Shown here piece after piece: positions 48,727 through 55,867 of a stretch of DNA of 64,000 nucleotides (positions within the stretch are counted from its first letter, which is position 1; every line of letters starts with the position of its first letter). Origin of the DNA: Actinomycetes bacterium (GTDB taxonomy: Bacteria; Actinomycetota; Thermoleophilia; Solirubrobacterales; JACPNS01); the NCBI GenBank assembly GCA_023404495.1, contig JAEYBE010000024.1, positions 11,050 to 75,049 of the forward strand, read 5' to 3'. A program made the position numbers and the translations under genes. Under the pieces are notes generated by a model that worked only from the letters and a program-made list of their open reading frames with translations, made no database searches and was not told the origin of the DNA.

Positions 48727-50002
48727 CAGCGCCGCGCGCCGCGTGATGTTCAATGTGCTCGCCCGCATGAGTCGCGGGCGCGTTGAACTGCACGAACCGG
48801 GACGTGTTTTCACGTTCGGCCAACCGGCACGGGCGGCCGCGGTGACCGCTCGCGTCGAAGTGCACGATCCGCACTTCTACACGTCGTTCTTTCGCGGGAG
48901 CCTTGGACTTGCCGAGAGCTACATCGACGGAGAATGGGATTCTGACGATCTCACGGCGCTCGTTCGCGTCGGCGCACTGAACATGCCGACGTTCGACCGT
49001 GCGCGCGCCTTCTACCGCGTCGCCGAGCGCCCGGCCCGCGCGCTGCACGGGATGATCTACGACGAGCGTCGCCATCGCCGGCGCACCGCCCGCCACTACA
49101 ACCTCGGCAACGAGCTGTTCGAGCGGATGCTCGACCCGAGCATGGCCTATTCCTCCGCGATCTTCAGTGGTGCAGACCAATCCCTTGAGGAGGCGCAGAT
49201 CGAGAAGTTCGATCGCATCTGCAGGCGACTGGAACTGACCTCGGGCGATCGCCTGTTGGAGATCGGCACCGGATGGGGCGGATTCGCGATCCACGCCGCC
49301 GGTGAGTACGGGGCGCATGTGACGACGACCACGATCTCCGCGGAACAGGCGCGGCTCGCTCGGGGCCGTGTCGAGGCCGCCGGACTTTCTGACCAGATCC
49401 GGATCGTCGAGCGCGACTTCGCAGATCTCACCGGCAGCTTCGACAAGCTCGCCTCGATCGAGATGATCGAGACGATCGGTTGGAAGCGCTTTGACGAGTT
49501 CTTCGCGACCTGCGACCGGTTGCTCGCGCCGGGCGGCCTGATGTGCCACCAGATCATCACGATTGACGATCGTGCCTACGAAGCCGAGAAGATGTCGCGC
49601 AGCTTCATCAACACGCTGGTCTTCGAGGGCGGCAGCCTGCCGAGCAACTCATACATCGCCGGCGCGATCGAGCGGCTGACCGAAATGCAGCTGGTCGAGT
49701 TCGAGGACATCACCGATCACTATCCCGAAACCCTGCGGCGTTGGCGCGCGAACTTCAACCGCAGCTTCAACGAGCTGCGCGGCGCCGGTTACGACGAGCG
49801 CTTCTGGCGGCTCTGGAATCTGTACCTGGCCTACTGCGAGGCGGGATTCATCGAGCGCCGAATCCTCGTCGGCCAGAGTCTCTACGTCAAGCCGGGCGTG
49901 CGCGCGATTCAGCGCTTGAACATGCGCGAGGAGGCCGCGTCGAGCAGCGCGCCGGGTCCGCGCGAGGCGAGGATGCCGAGTCTGGTCTTACCCGAAGGCT
50001 GA
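48710..50002 (+). CDS. Cyclopropane-fatty-acyl-phospholipid synthase family methyltransferase
   Basis: A 430-residue Cfa-type enzyme from GTG 48710 behind GAGGAA. It has the substrate-side N-terminal domain, YDERRHRRRTARHYNLGNELFE, SAM motif I LLEIGTGWGGFAIHA, and EMIETIGWKRFDEFF with the active-site acid. It methylates acyl-chain double bonds of phospholipids. Residues after about 400 are non-family and are read antisense to the convergent SDR, with a 94-base overlap. Confidence 0.9.
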   Translation: MSKSVDSAARRVMFNVLARMSRGRVELHEPGRVFTFGQPARAAAVTARVEVHDPHFYTSFFRGSLGLAESYIDGEWDSDDLTALVRVGALNMPTFDRARAFYRVAERPARALHGMIYDERRHRRRTARHYNLGNELFERMLDPSMAYSSAIFSGADQSLEEAQIEKFDRICRRLELTSGDRLLEIGTGWGGFAIHAAGEYGAHVTTTTISAEQARLARGRVEAAGLSDQIRIVERDFADLTGSFDKLASIEMIETIGWKRFDEFFATCDRLLAPGGLMCHQIITIDDRAYEAEKMSRSFINTLVFEGGSLPSNSYIAGAIERLTEMQLVEFEDITDHYPETLRRWRANFNRSFNELRGAGYDERFWRLWNLYLAYCEAGFIERRILVGQSLYVKPGVRAIQRLNMREEAASSSAPGPREARMPSLVLPEG

Positions 50003-50688
50003 ACCGCCGCCGCACCGCGTTCGATCGCCTTTACCGCCTTGGCGGCCCACTCTTCCGGTTCGACCGCATCCCAGCCGCTCGTATCGAAGTGTTCGCCGAA
50101 CGCCTGCTCGGTTTCGTCGAGCATCGCGGTGCGCACGCCGGGGGTCACCAGATGCGTGACGCTCACGCCGCTGCCGGCCAGTTCCCGCCGCATCGCCTCA
50201 CTGAAGGCGACGACGCCGGCTTTGCTCGCGGCGTAGACGCTGGCCATCGGCAGGTAGACGTAGCCGGAGAAGCTGGCGTTGTTGACGATCGCGCCGCGGC
50301 CGCGCTTGAGCATGCCGGGCAGCACCGCGCGCGTCAGGTGGATCGTGGCGGCGAGATTGACCTGCAGGGCCTGATCGATCTGATCCGGTGTCAGGTCTTC
50401 GAGCATCCCGGCGGCCAGGACCCCGGCGTTGTTGATGAGGATGTCCGTCTCGGCGAAAATGTCGGGCTCGGTGGCGATCGCGCTTTCGATCGCCGTGCGT
50501 GAGGAGAGATCCAGCAACAGGGGACTGACGTTGCCGGCCGGCGGCTGGTACTCGTCCGGCCGGCGTACTCCGGCACAGACCACTTCGCAGTGTTGGGCCA
50601 GCTGCTCGACAAGCGCTGCGCCGAGACCGCCGTTGGCGCCGGTCACGATCGCCTTTGTTCCTGCAAGATCCATCGTTCGCGCGCCCAC
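49909..50688 (-). CDS. SDR family oxidoreductase
   Basis: A 259-residue classical SDR: TGANGGLG nucleotide motif, NNAG, catalytic Ser near NNASFSG, and YAASKAG with Tyr and Lys. The start is GTG 50688 with AGGG upstream, or ATG 50673. The C-terminal 31 residues lie opposite the end of the cyclopropane synthase gene and look like genuine family sequence (GILASRGPGALLDAASSRM). The substrate is unknown. It is divergent from rpsL. Confidence 0.87.
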   Translation of the reverse strand: MGARTMDLAGTKAIVTGANGGLGAALVEQLAQHCEVVCAGVRRPDEYQPPAGNVSPLLLDLSSRTAIESAIATEPDIFAETDILINNAGVLAAGMLEDLTPDQIDQALQVNLAATIHLTRAVLPGMLKRGRGAIVNNASFSGYVYLPMASVYAASKAGVVAFSEAMRRELAGSGVSVTHLVTPGVRTAMLDETEQAFGEHFDTSGWDAVEPEEWAAKAVKAIERGAAAVQPSGKTRLGILASRGPGALLDAASSRMFKR

Positions 50689-50731
50689 GCTATCGCCCTA
50701 CTGAACGCTTTCCTGCCGGTCGAAGCGGCAT

Positions 50732-50740
50732 TGCTACCAT
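50732..50740 (+). promoter_or_regulatory. Extended -10 promoter TGCTACCAT for rpsL
   Basis: TGC-TACCAT has its -10 box at 50735-50740, ten bases before the rpsL ATG. The identical nine bases occur at 55486-55494 before the RNA upstream of fusA. Confidence 0.5.
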
Positions 50741-50750
50741 TCGCCGCCGT

Positions 50751-51146
50751 ATGCCAAGCATCAATCAGCTGGTCCGCAAGGGCCGCAAGAAGCCAAAGAA
50801 GAAGATTTCCACCCCGGGTCTCAAGCAGATCAAGGGTGGTCACGCCAAGCAGGCCGCTCCTCAGCGCCGTGGCGTGTGCACGCGTGTTTACACGACGACG
50901 CCAAAGAAGCCGAACTCGGCGCTTCGCAAGGTCGCCCGTGTGCGTCTGACCAACCAGATGGAAGTCACGGCATACATCCCCGGCGAAGGCCACAACCTCC
51001 AGGAGCACTCCGTCGTGCTCGTACGTGGGGGTCGTGTGAAGGACCTTCCCGGTGTCCGTTACAAGATCATTCGTGGGACCCTTGACACCGCCGGTGTCTC
51101 GGACCGCAAGCAGGCCCGTTCGCGCTATGGCGTGAAGGTCAGCTAG
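50751..51146 (+). CDS. rpsL: 30S ribosomal protein S12
   Basis: A 131-residue S12 from ATG 50751. KKPNSALRKVARVRL and RGGRVKDLPGVRY are intact, including the lysines at the streptomycin-linked positions. The segment STPGLKQIKGGHAKQ is a few residues longer than in E. coli. S12 monitors codon-anticodon pairing. rpsG follows after 25 bases. Confidence 0.97.
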   Translation: MPSINQLVRKGRKKPKKKISTPGLKQIKGGHAKQAAPQRRGVCTRVYTTTPKKPNSALRKVARVRLTNQMEVTAYIPGEGHNLQEHSVVLVRGGRVKDLPGVRYKIIRGTLDTAGVSDRKQARSRYGVKVS

Positions 51147-51171
51147 CAACCCGCCACAGAAAAAGAGTTTC

Positions 51172-51642
51172 ATGCCACGCCGCAACGCCGCAAAGCTCCG
51201 TGAGGTCCAGCCTGACGGTGTCTACAACAACCGCCTCGTCCAGCAGCTGATCAACAAGGTCATGCTCGACGGCAAGAAGAGCACCGCCGAGCGCATTGTC
51301 TACGGCGCGCTCGACACGCTGGCTCAGAAGAGCGGCAAGGATGCGGTTGAGTCGCTTGAGCTCTCGATCAAGGCGATCACGCCGAACGTCGAGGTCAAGA
51401 GCCGCCGCGTCGGTGGAGCGAGCTACCAGGTACCCGTCGAGGTGCCCTCGCGCCGCGCCCGCACGCTGGCGATCCGCTGGCTCGTCGAGGCTTCGCGCGA
51501 CCGCCGCGAGAAGTCGATGCAGGACCGTCTGGCCTACGAGCTGCTTGACGCACAGTCCGACCAGGGCGCCGCGTTCAAGAAGAAGGAAGACATCTTCCGC
51601 ATGGCTCAGGCCAACAGAGCTTTTAGTCATTACCGCTGGTAG
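51172..51642 (+). CDS. rpsG: 30S ribosomal protein S7
   Basis: A 156-residue S7 of normal length, starting MPRRNAAKLREVQPDGVYNN and ending with AFSHYRW. It starts assembly of the 30S head. It is followed by a glycan-export cassette instead of fusA, so the str operon is split here. Confidence 0.97.
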   Translation: MPRRNAAKLREVQPDGVYNNRLVQQLINKVMLDGKKSTAERIVYGALDTLAQKSGKDAVESLELSIKAITPNVEVKSRRVGGASYQVPVEVPSRRARTLAIRWLVEASRDRREKSMQDRLAYELLDAQSDQGAAFKKKEDIFRMAQANRAFSHYRW

Positions 51643-51673
51643 ATCCTGCGGCGGCCAGTTGCGGTCCGCCGTT

Positions 51674-51679
51674 TAAGCT
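51674..51679 (+). promoter_or_regulatory. -10 box TAAGCT, leaderless-type promoter
   Basis: TAAGCT ends seven bases before the GTG at 51687 without a Shine-Dalgarno sequence, giving the glycan-export genes their own promoter. Confidence 0.4.
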
Positions 51680-51686
51680 CTCCGCC

Positions 51687-52481
51687 GTGCAGACGGCCCC
51701 CAACAGCGACGCCGCTACCGGCGCGGCCAAGCCGCTGCCCGCGCTGCTGATCGACAACGTCTCCAAGAGCTTCTCACTCCCTGCTGACCGGGTCCAGACG
51801 CTCAAGGAGCGCGCGCTGCACCCGATCCGCAGCAAGCAGCGCAACGAGTTCGACGCCCTGCGTGACGTTTCATTCCACGTCGAGAAGGGCGAATTCTTCG
51901 GCCTCGTCGGCCGCAACGGGTCGGGCAAGAGCACGCTGCTCAAGTGCATCGCCGGGATCTATGCGCCCAACGGCGGGGCGATCTACAACGACGGGACGAT
52001 CAGTTCGTTCATCGAGCTCGGCGTCGGCTTCAACCCTGAGCTTCCCGCCTACGACAACGTCGTGCTCAACGCGACCCTGATGGGGCTCGATGTCGAAGCG
52101 GCCCGCGAGAGCTTCGGCAAGGTGATGGATTTCGCCGAGCTCTGGCAGTTCGAGAACCTCAAGCTGAAGAACTACTCGTCGGGGATGTACGTGCGCCTGG
52201 CTTTCAGCGTGATGCTGCAGATCGACGCCGACATCCTGCTGATCGATGAGGTGCTCGCGGTCGGCGACGCAGCGTTTCAGCAGAAGTGCTTCGACCAGTT
52301 CGAGGACATGCGCGACGCCGGCAAGACGATCGTCTTCGTCACCCACGGGATGGACGCGGTCAAGCGCTTCTGCGACCGCGCGGTGCTGCTCAACCGCGGC
52401 GACATGATCGCGATCGGCGACGCCGATGAGGTCAGCGAGCGCTATCTCGAGATCAACTTCGGCGAGAAGGAAGACGCCTGA
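51687..52481 (+). CDS. Polysaccharide ABC exporter, ATP-binding subunit (Wzt/TagH type)
   Basis: A 264-residue ATPase from GTG 51687. Walker A is GRNGSGKSTLLK; the signature region is NYSSGMYVRLAF and Walker B is ILLIDEVLAVGD, the distinctive form of O-antigen and teichoic acid exporters. It lacks the C-terminal sugar-binding extension of some Wzt proteins. It overlaps the permease gene (TGATG) and should power export of a lipid-linked glycan. Confidence 0.9.
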   Translation: MQTAPNSDAATGAAKPLPALLIDNVSKSFSLPADRVQTLKERALHPIRSKQRNEFDALRDVSFHVEKGEFFGLVGRNGSGKSTLLKCIAGIYAPNGGAIYNDGTISSFIELGVGFNPELPAYDNVVLNATLMGLDVEAARESFGKVMDFAELWQFENLKLKNYSSGMYVRLAFSVMLQIDADILLIDEVLAVGDAAFQQKCFDQFEDMRDAGKTIVFVTHGMDAVKRFCDRAVLLNRGDMIAIGDADEVSERYLEINFGEKEDA

Positions 52482-53386
52482 TGGCCGCAGAGACCGCCGC
52501 GCGCGTCGCCCCGCAGGTCCAGAGCTATACGCCAGACGAGCTCGCGGCGCTGCCGGCGCGGATGCCGGGCCGCGTCGCCGGGCCGCGTGCGCTTGGGGGA
52601 TCGGCAAGAAGGTTCTTCAGCCTCACCTGGATGCTCGCGTACCTCGACTTCAAGCTGAAGTTCTTCGGCTCGGTGCTGGGCTACGCCTGGCAGTTGATGC
52701 GGCCGCTGATGATGTTCGCGGTGCTCTACGTGGTCTTCTCGCAGATTCTGCGTTTTGGCACGGCGGCGTACTACCCGGTCGTGCTGCTCTCGGGCATCGT
52801 GCTCTACAGCTTCTTCTCGGATTCGACCAACGGCTCGGTCAATTCGATCGTCGAGCGCGAGGGGCTGGTGCGCAAGATCTCCTTCCCGCTGCTCACAGTG
52901 CCGCTCTCGACCGTCACGTCGCTTTTCCTCACGCTCGTTCTCAACTACCTGGTCGTGCTGGTGTTCGCGCTGATCAGCGGCGTCTCGCCGATGATCAGCT
53001 GGCTCGAGATTGCGCCGCTTCTGGTGCTGCTCTACATCGTGACCGCTTCGGTCGGAACCGGGCTCTCGGCGCTTTTCGTGCGTTATCGCGATGTGCGGCC
53101 GATCTGGGAGGTGATCGCTCAGGTGCTCTTCTACGCCTCGCCGGTGATCTATCCGATCGAGTTCGTCACCAACTCCGCGATCCAGAAGCTGATCCTCTGC
53201 AACCCGGTGGCGGCGATCATCCAGCAGATGCGCCACGCGGTGATCGACCCGAGTGCGGCGAGCACCGTCGATGTGTTCGGGAGCTGGACGTTGCTGCTGA
53301 TTCCGCTCGGGATCACTGGGCTGCTGGCGCTGCTGGGATTCACGGCGATCAAGCGGATGGCACCGCGGGTCGCAGAAGAGATGTGA
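52481..53386 (+). CDS. Polysaccharide ABC exporter, permease subunit (Wzm type)
   Basis: A 301-residue ABC-2 permease with about six membrane helices after a 45-residue cytoplasmic start. GYAWQLMRPLMMFAVLYVVF and the late FYASPVIYPIEF are typical of Wzm/TagG proteins. It overlaps its ATPase gene and the next glycosyltransferase gene by one base each. Confidence 0.9.
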   Translation: MAAETAARVAPQVQSYTPDELAALPARMPGRVAGPRALGGSARRFFSLTWMLAYLDFKLKFFGSVLGYAWQLMRPLMMFAVLYVVFSQILRFGTAAYYPVVLLSGIVLYSFFSDSTNGSVNSIVEREGLVRKISFPLLTVPLSTVTSLFLTLVLNYLVVLVFALISGVSPMISWLEIAPLLVLLYIVTASVGTGLSALFVRYRDVRPIWEVIAQVLFYASPVIYPIEFVTNSAIQKLILCNPVAAIIQQMRHAVIDPSAASTVDVFGSWTLLLIPLGITGLLALLGFTAIKRMAPRVAEEM

Positions 53387-54264
53387 TGCGCAGACCCGAG
53401 CTTCGCCGGGGATGGACCACGGTCAGGCTCTTCAGCGGCCTGGGCAACCAGTTGTTTCAGTATGCGGCCGGTCGCGCGGTCGCTGAGCAGACGGGCACGA
53501 AGCTGCGGTTTGACGTCTCCTACTTCGGTCTTGAGCCGCATCGCAGCTATGCGCTCGGCGACTTCCGGATCCGCGCGAAGCTCGACCTCAGCGAACACAA
53601 GAGCGCCGAATTCATGGCTGACCCAGCGGCCGAGGCGGCGTACGCGGCTGAGCGGTTTGGCGCAGAGGTCCTGCGCCAGAACGGTTCCGACTTTGACGCG
53701 TCGATACTCGCGAACGCGCCGGCGCGGAGTTTCATCTGCGGCTACTGGCAGAGCGAGGGCTACTTCAAGAGTGTTGAGGGGCTGGTTCGCGGCGAAGTTC
53801 GCCCGCGCGAAACCCCGGCAATCCAGGCCGGTCGCCAGACGATCGGCGCCGCGGCCTGCAGCGTCGCTGTGCATGTCCGACGGGGGGACCTTGTTGACGA
53901 TCCGCGAATGGGTGCGCGCTTTGGCGTGCTCGGCGCGGATTACTACCGACGCGCTGCTCGTTTTCTGCTTGAACGCAACACGGACGCCGAGTTCTTCGTC
54001 TTCAGCGACGATCCGGACTGGTGCCGGGCGGAGCTCGATCTCCCCGCGCCCACGCGGGTGATCTCGGGCGAGAACGCGCCGTTCGAGGATCTCGCGCTGA
54101 TCTCCGCCTGCGACCACGCGGTGATCGCCAACAGCAGCTTTTCCTGGTGGGGCGCGTGGCTCGGCGAGCGGGAGGGTTCGCTGATCGTCGCCCCGCAGGA
54201 CGCGTTCACCGGCGAGAAGGCAGAGCCGGCCGGGTATTACCCGAGTCGCTGGATCCGCGTCTGA
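53386..54264 (+). CDS. GT11 alpha-1,2-fucosyltransferase-like enzyme
   Basis: The ATG at 53386 overlaps the permease stop and gives 292 residues. GLGNQLFQYAAGRA at the start, VAVHVRRGDLV (the HxRRxD donor-binding motif) near residue 165 and NSSFSWWGAWLG near the end identify family GT11. The usual reaction is transfer of fucose from GDP-fucose to galactose. A longer open frame upstream is an artefact of overlap with the transporter genes. Confidence 0.87.
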   Translation: MRRPELRRGWTTVRLFSGLGNQLFQYAAGRAVAEQTGTKLRFDVSYFGLEPHRSYALGDFRIRAKLDLSEHKSAEFMADPAAEAAYAAERFGAEVLRQNGSDFDASILANAPARSFICGYWQSEGYFKSVEGLVRGEVRPRETPAIQAGRQTIGAAACSVAVHVRRGDLVDDPRMGARFGVLGADYYRRAARFLLERNTDAEFFVFSDDPDWCRAELDLPAPTRVISGENAPFEDLALISACDHAVIANSSFSWWGAWLGEREGSLIVAPQDAFTGEKAEPAGYYPSRWIRV

Positions 54265-54291
54265 AGAACCGGCGGCGCGGCGCCGGGACCA

Positions 54292-54297
54292 TAGAAT
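54292..54297 (+). promoter_or_regulatory. -10 box TAGAAT, leaderless-type promoter
   Basis: TAGAAT, close to consensus, ends six bases before the ATG at 54304, with no Shine-Dalgarno sequence. Confidence 0.5.
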
Positions 54298-54303
54298 CGG
54301 GCG

Positions 54304-55434
54304 ATGCGACTGGTCCACGCGACACACACGCTCGCCGGAAGCACGGGAGTGCAGACGTACCTGCTCACGGCCGCCGACGCGATGCAGAGAAACGGCCACG
54401 ACGTCTGGCTCTCCTCGCCAGAGCTCGGGAAGGCATCCGAGTACGGCGAGCAGTTGGGCCTGCGGGTCGCCGGAGCGGATGAGCTTCCGGGCGAATTCGA
54501 CGTCGCTTTCGTGCACAGCGCAATCGCCAGTCACGACGTCGCTGCCGCGCACCCCGGTCTCCCTCAGGTGTTCGTGGTTCACGGGCGCTACTTCGACAAC
54601 TACGTCCCGCCGCAGATCGCCGGCCGGATCTCCGCGACGGTCACGCTCGGCGCGTTCGCCCGTTCACGAGTCGAGGCGGCGGCGCTCACGGTGCCCCATC
54701 ACGAGCTGCGCCAGCCGATCGACCGGACGCGCTTTCGCGATCGCTCGCCGATCTCTGAGACCCCGCGTCGCGCGCTGATCCTCAGCAACTACCTGGAGGG
54801 CGAGCGGCTCGAACGTTTGAAACAGGCCTGCGCGCTAGCGGGAGTCTCGGTGCGCCACGTCGGCGACACGGGCGAGGGTGCAGTCACGCGGCCAGAGGAC
54901 GCGATCAACCAGGCGGACATCGTCTTCGGCAAAGGAAGGGCGATCGTCGAGGCGATGGCCTGCGGTCGCGCGGCATACGTCTACGACATGTGGGGCAGCG
55001 ACGGCTGGGTGACCGCCGAGACCTACGAGCAGCTCGAATCTCGCGGATTTGGTGGGATGGCGCTGCCCGGGGACCCGAGCGCGGAGGAAATTGCCGCGGA
55101 CATCCGTGCCTACTCGCGCGAGCTTGGTGCCTGGTCGGCCGAGACCGCGAACCAATTGCACGCCATCGATGATCACGTGGCGACGCTGGTTGAAATCGCC
55201 CGCGGCGCCGCCGCGAATCCCGACGACACGGCGGCATTCGCGCCTGAGCGAGAACTTGCGAGGCTCGCCCGCCAGAGCTGGCGGCACGAGGGTCAGGCGC
55301 ACGTGCTCAGCGAGCAGCTGAAAGACCGCAATCGCCGAATCGAGCAGCTCGAGGCGGAAGTTCGCGCTATGCGCGATTCCGTCAGCTGGCGCGTCACGGC
55401 GCCGCTCCGCCGGCTACGCCGCAACAATCGCTGA
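54304..55434 (+). CDS. GT4-like glycosyltransferase with C-terminal coiled coil
   Basis: A 376-residue GT-B fold protein. HTLAGSTGVQTYLL is the Gly-rich N-terminal loop, and GKGRAIVEAMACGRAAYVYD resembles the donor-binding EX7E region. Residues about 330-365 form a coiled coil (LSEQLKDRNRRIEQLEAEV), then a SWRVTAPLRRLRR tail common in surface-glycan transferases. It probably adds a sugar to the exported glycan; donor and acceptor are unknown. Confidence 0.77.
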   Translation: MRLVHATHTLAGSTGVQTYLLTAADAMQRNGHDVWLSSPELGKASEYGEQLGLRVAGADELPGEFDVAFVHSAIASHDVAAAHPGLPQVFVVHGRYFDNYVPPQIAGRISATVTLGAFARSRVEAAALTVPHHELRQPIDRTRFRDRSPISETPRRALILSNYLEGERLERLKQACALAGVSVRHVGDTGEGAVTRPEDAINQADIVFGKGRAIVEAMACGRAAYVYDMWGSDGWVTAETYEQLESRGFGGMALPGDPSAEEIAADIRAYSRELGAWSAETANQLHAIDDHVATLVEIARGAAANPDDTAAFAPERELARLARQSWRHEGQAHVLSEQLKDRNRRIEQLEAEVRAMRDSVSWRVTAPLRRLRRNNR

Positions 55435-55485
55435 GAAAGCGATTGCAGAAGTTGTCTGACCCAGCGGGCGCGCTCGCCGCACCCG

Positions 55486-55494
55486 TGCTACCAT
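55486..55494 (+). promoter_or_regulatory. Extended -10 promoter TGCTACCAT
   Basis: Identical to the rpsL promoter box. The -10 part is 55489-55494, so transcription should begin near 55501. Confidence 0.5.
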
Positions 55495-55500
55495 CGCTCG

Positions 55501-55728
55501 CGATCTTGCGGTCACACGCGCTGTGCTGTTCGAAAGCCATTGCTTTTCAATCAGCGGAGCGCGTGCGAAGAGCCGCAGGGTCTGCCGCCGAAACGGCCGC
55601 CCCGGAAGTCCGGGTCGACTGATTCGGGTGGTTCGAAGTCATATGACATCCAATTCGACCACATAACGGGACTTACACGTAGGGCCGATCCCCTGGGATC
55701 GACGCGGGCCCTGCGAGGGCCCTTTTTT
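55501..55728 (+). ncRNA. Probable structured RNA or leader upstream of fusA
   Basis: About 228 bases run from the promoter to a strong terminator. CACGCGCT (55515-55522) pairs with AGCGCGTG (55558-55565), GCGG with CCGC outside, and GCTG/CAGC and ATTG/CAAT inside. CCCGG-AAGT-CCGGG (55601-55614) and CGATCC/GGATCG near 55687 form further hairpins. It lacks the hallmarks of tmRNA, RNase P, SRP RNA or a T-box. It may be a free small RNA or an attenuator of fusA. Confidence 0.45.
55706..55728 (+). terminator. Intrinsic terminator before fusA
   Basis: GGGCCCT-GCG-AGGGCCC followed by six Ts is a strong Rho-independent terminator 140 bases upstream of the fusA start. Confidence 0.9.
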
Positions 55729-55867
55729 GTGCCCTAAGGCGATCGCGTCAAATCAGTAAGAAGCCAAGTTCCAACCTCGCAAGTAAGCCGGCGCGAGTCC
55801 AAATTCCAGAGAGCCGCTGTCCATCAAGGGCAGCCATCGACCCCACACAGGATCCAATCAACCTGTC

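Larger units (their letters stand above)
55435..55867. other. 433-base region before fusA
   Basis: No protein gene was found. It contains the promoter at 55486, the probable structured RNA 55501-55728 ending in a terminator, and 139 bases before fusA with no clear Shine-Dalgarno sequence other than GGATCC-like matches. Confidence 0.6.

Noticed and set aside
52426..53385. Long open frame upstream of the GT11 gene
   Set aside because: It lies wholly within the ABC permease gene in another frame; the GT11 family sequence begins at 53386.
55501..55728. tmRNA, RNase P RNA, SRP RNA or T-box before fusA
   Set aside because: Their signature sequences are missing, and no aminoacyl-tRNA synthetase follows, so it is left as an unnamed RNA.
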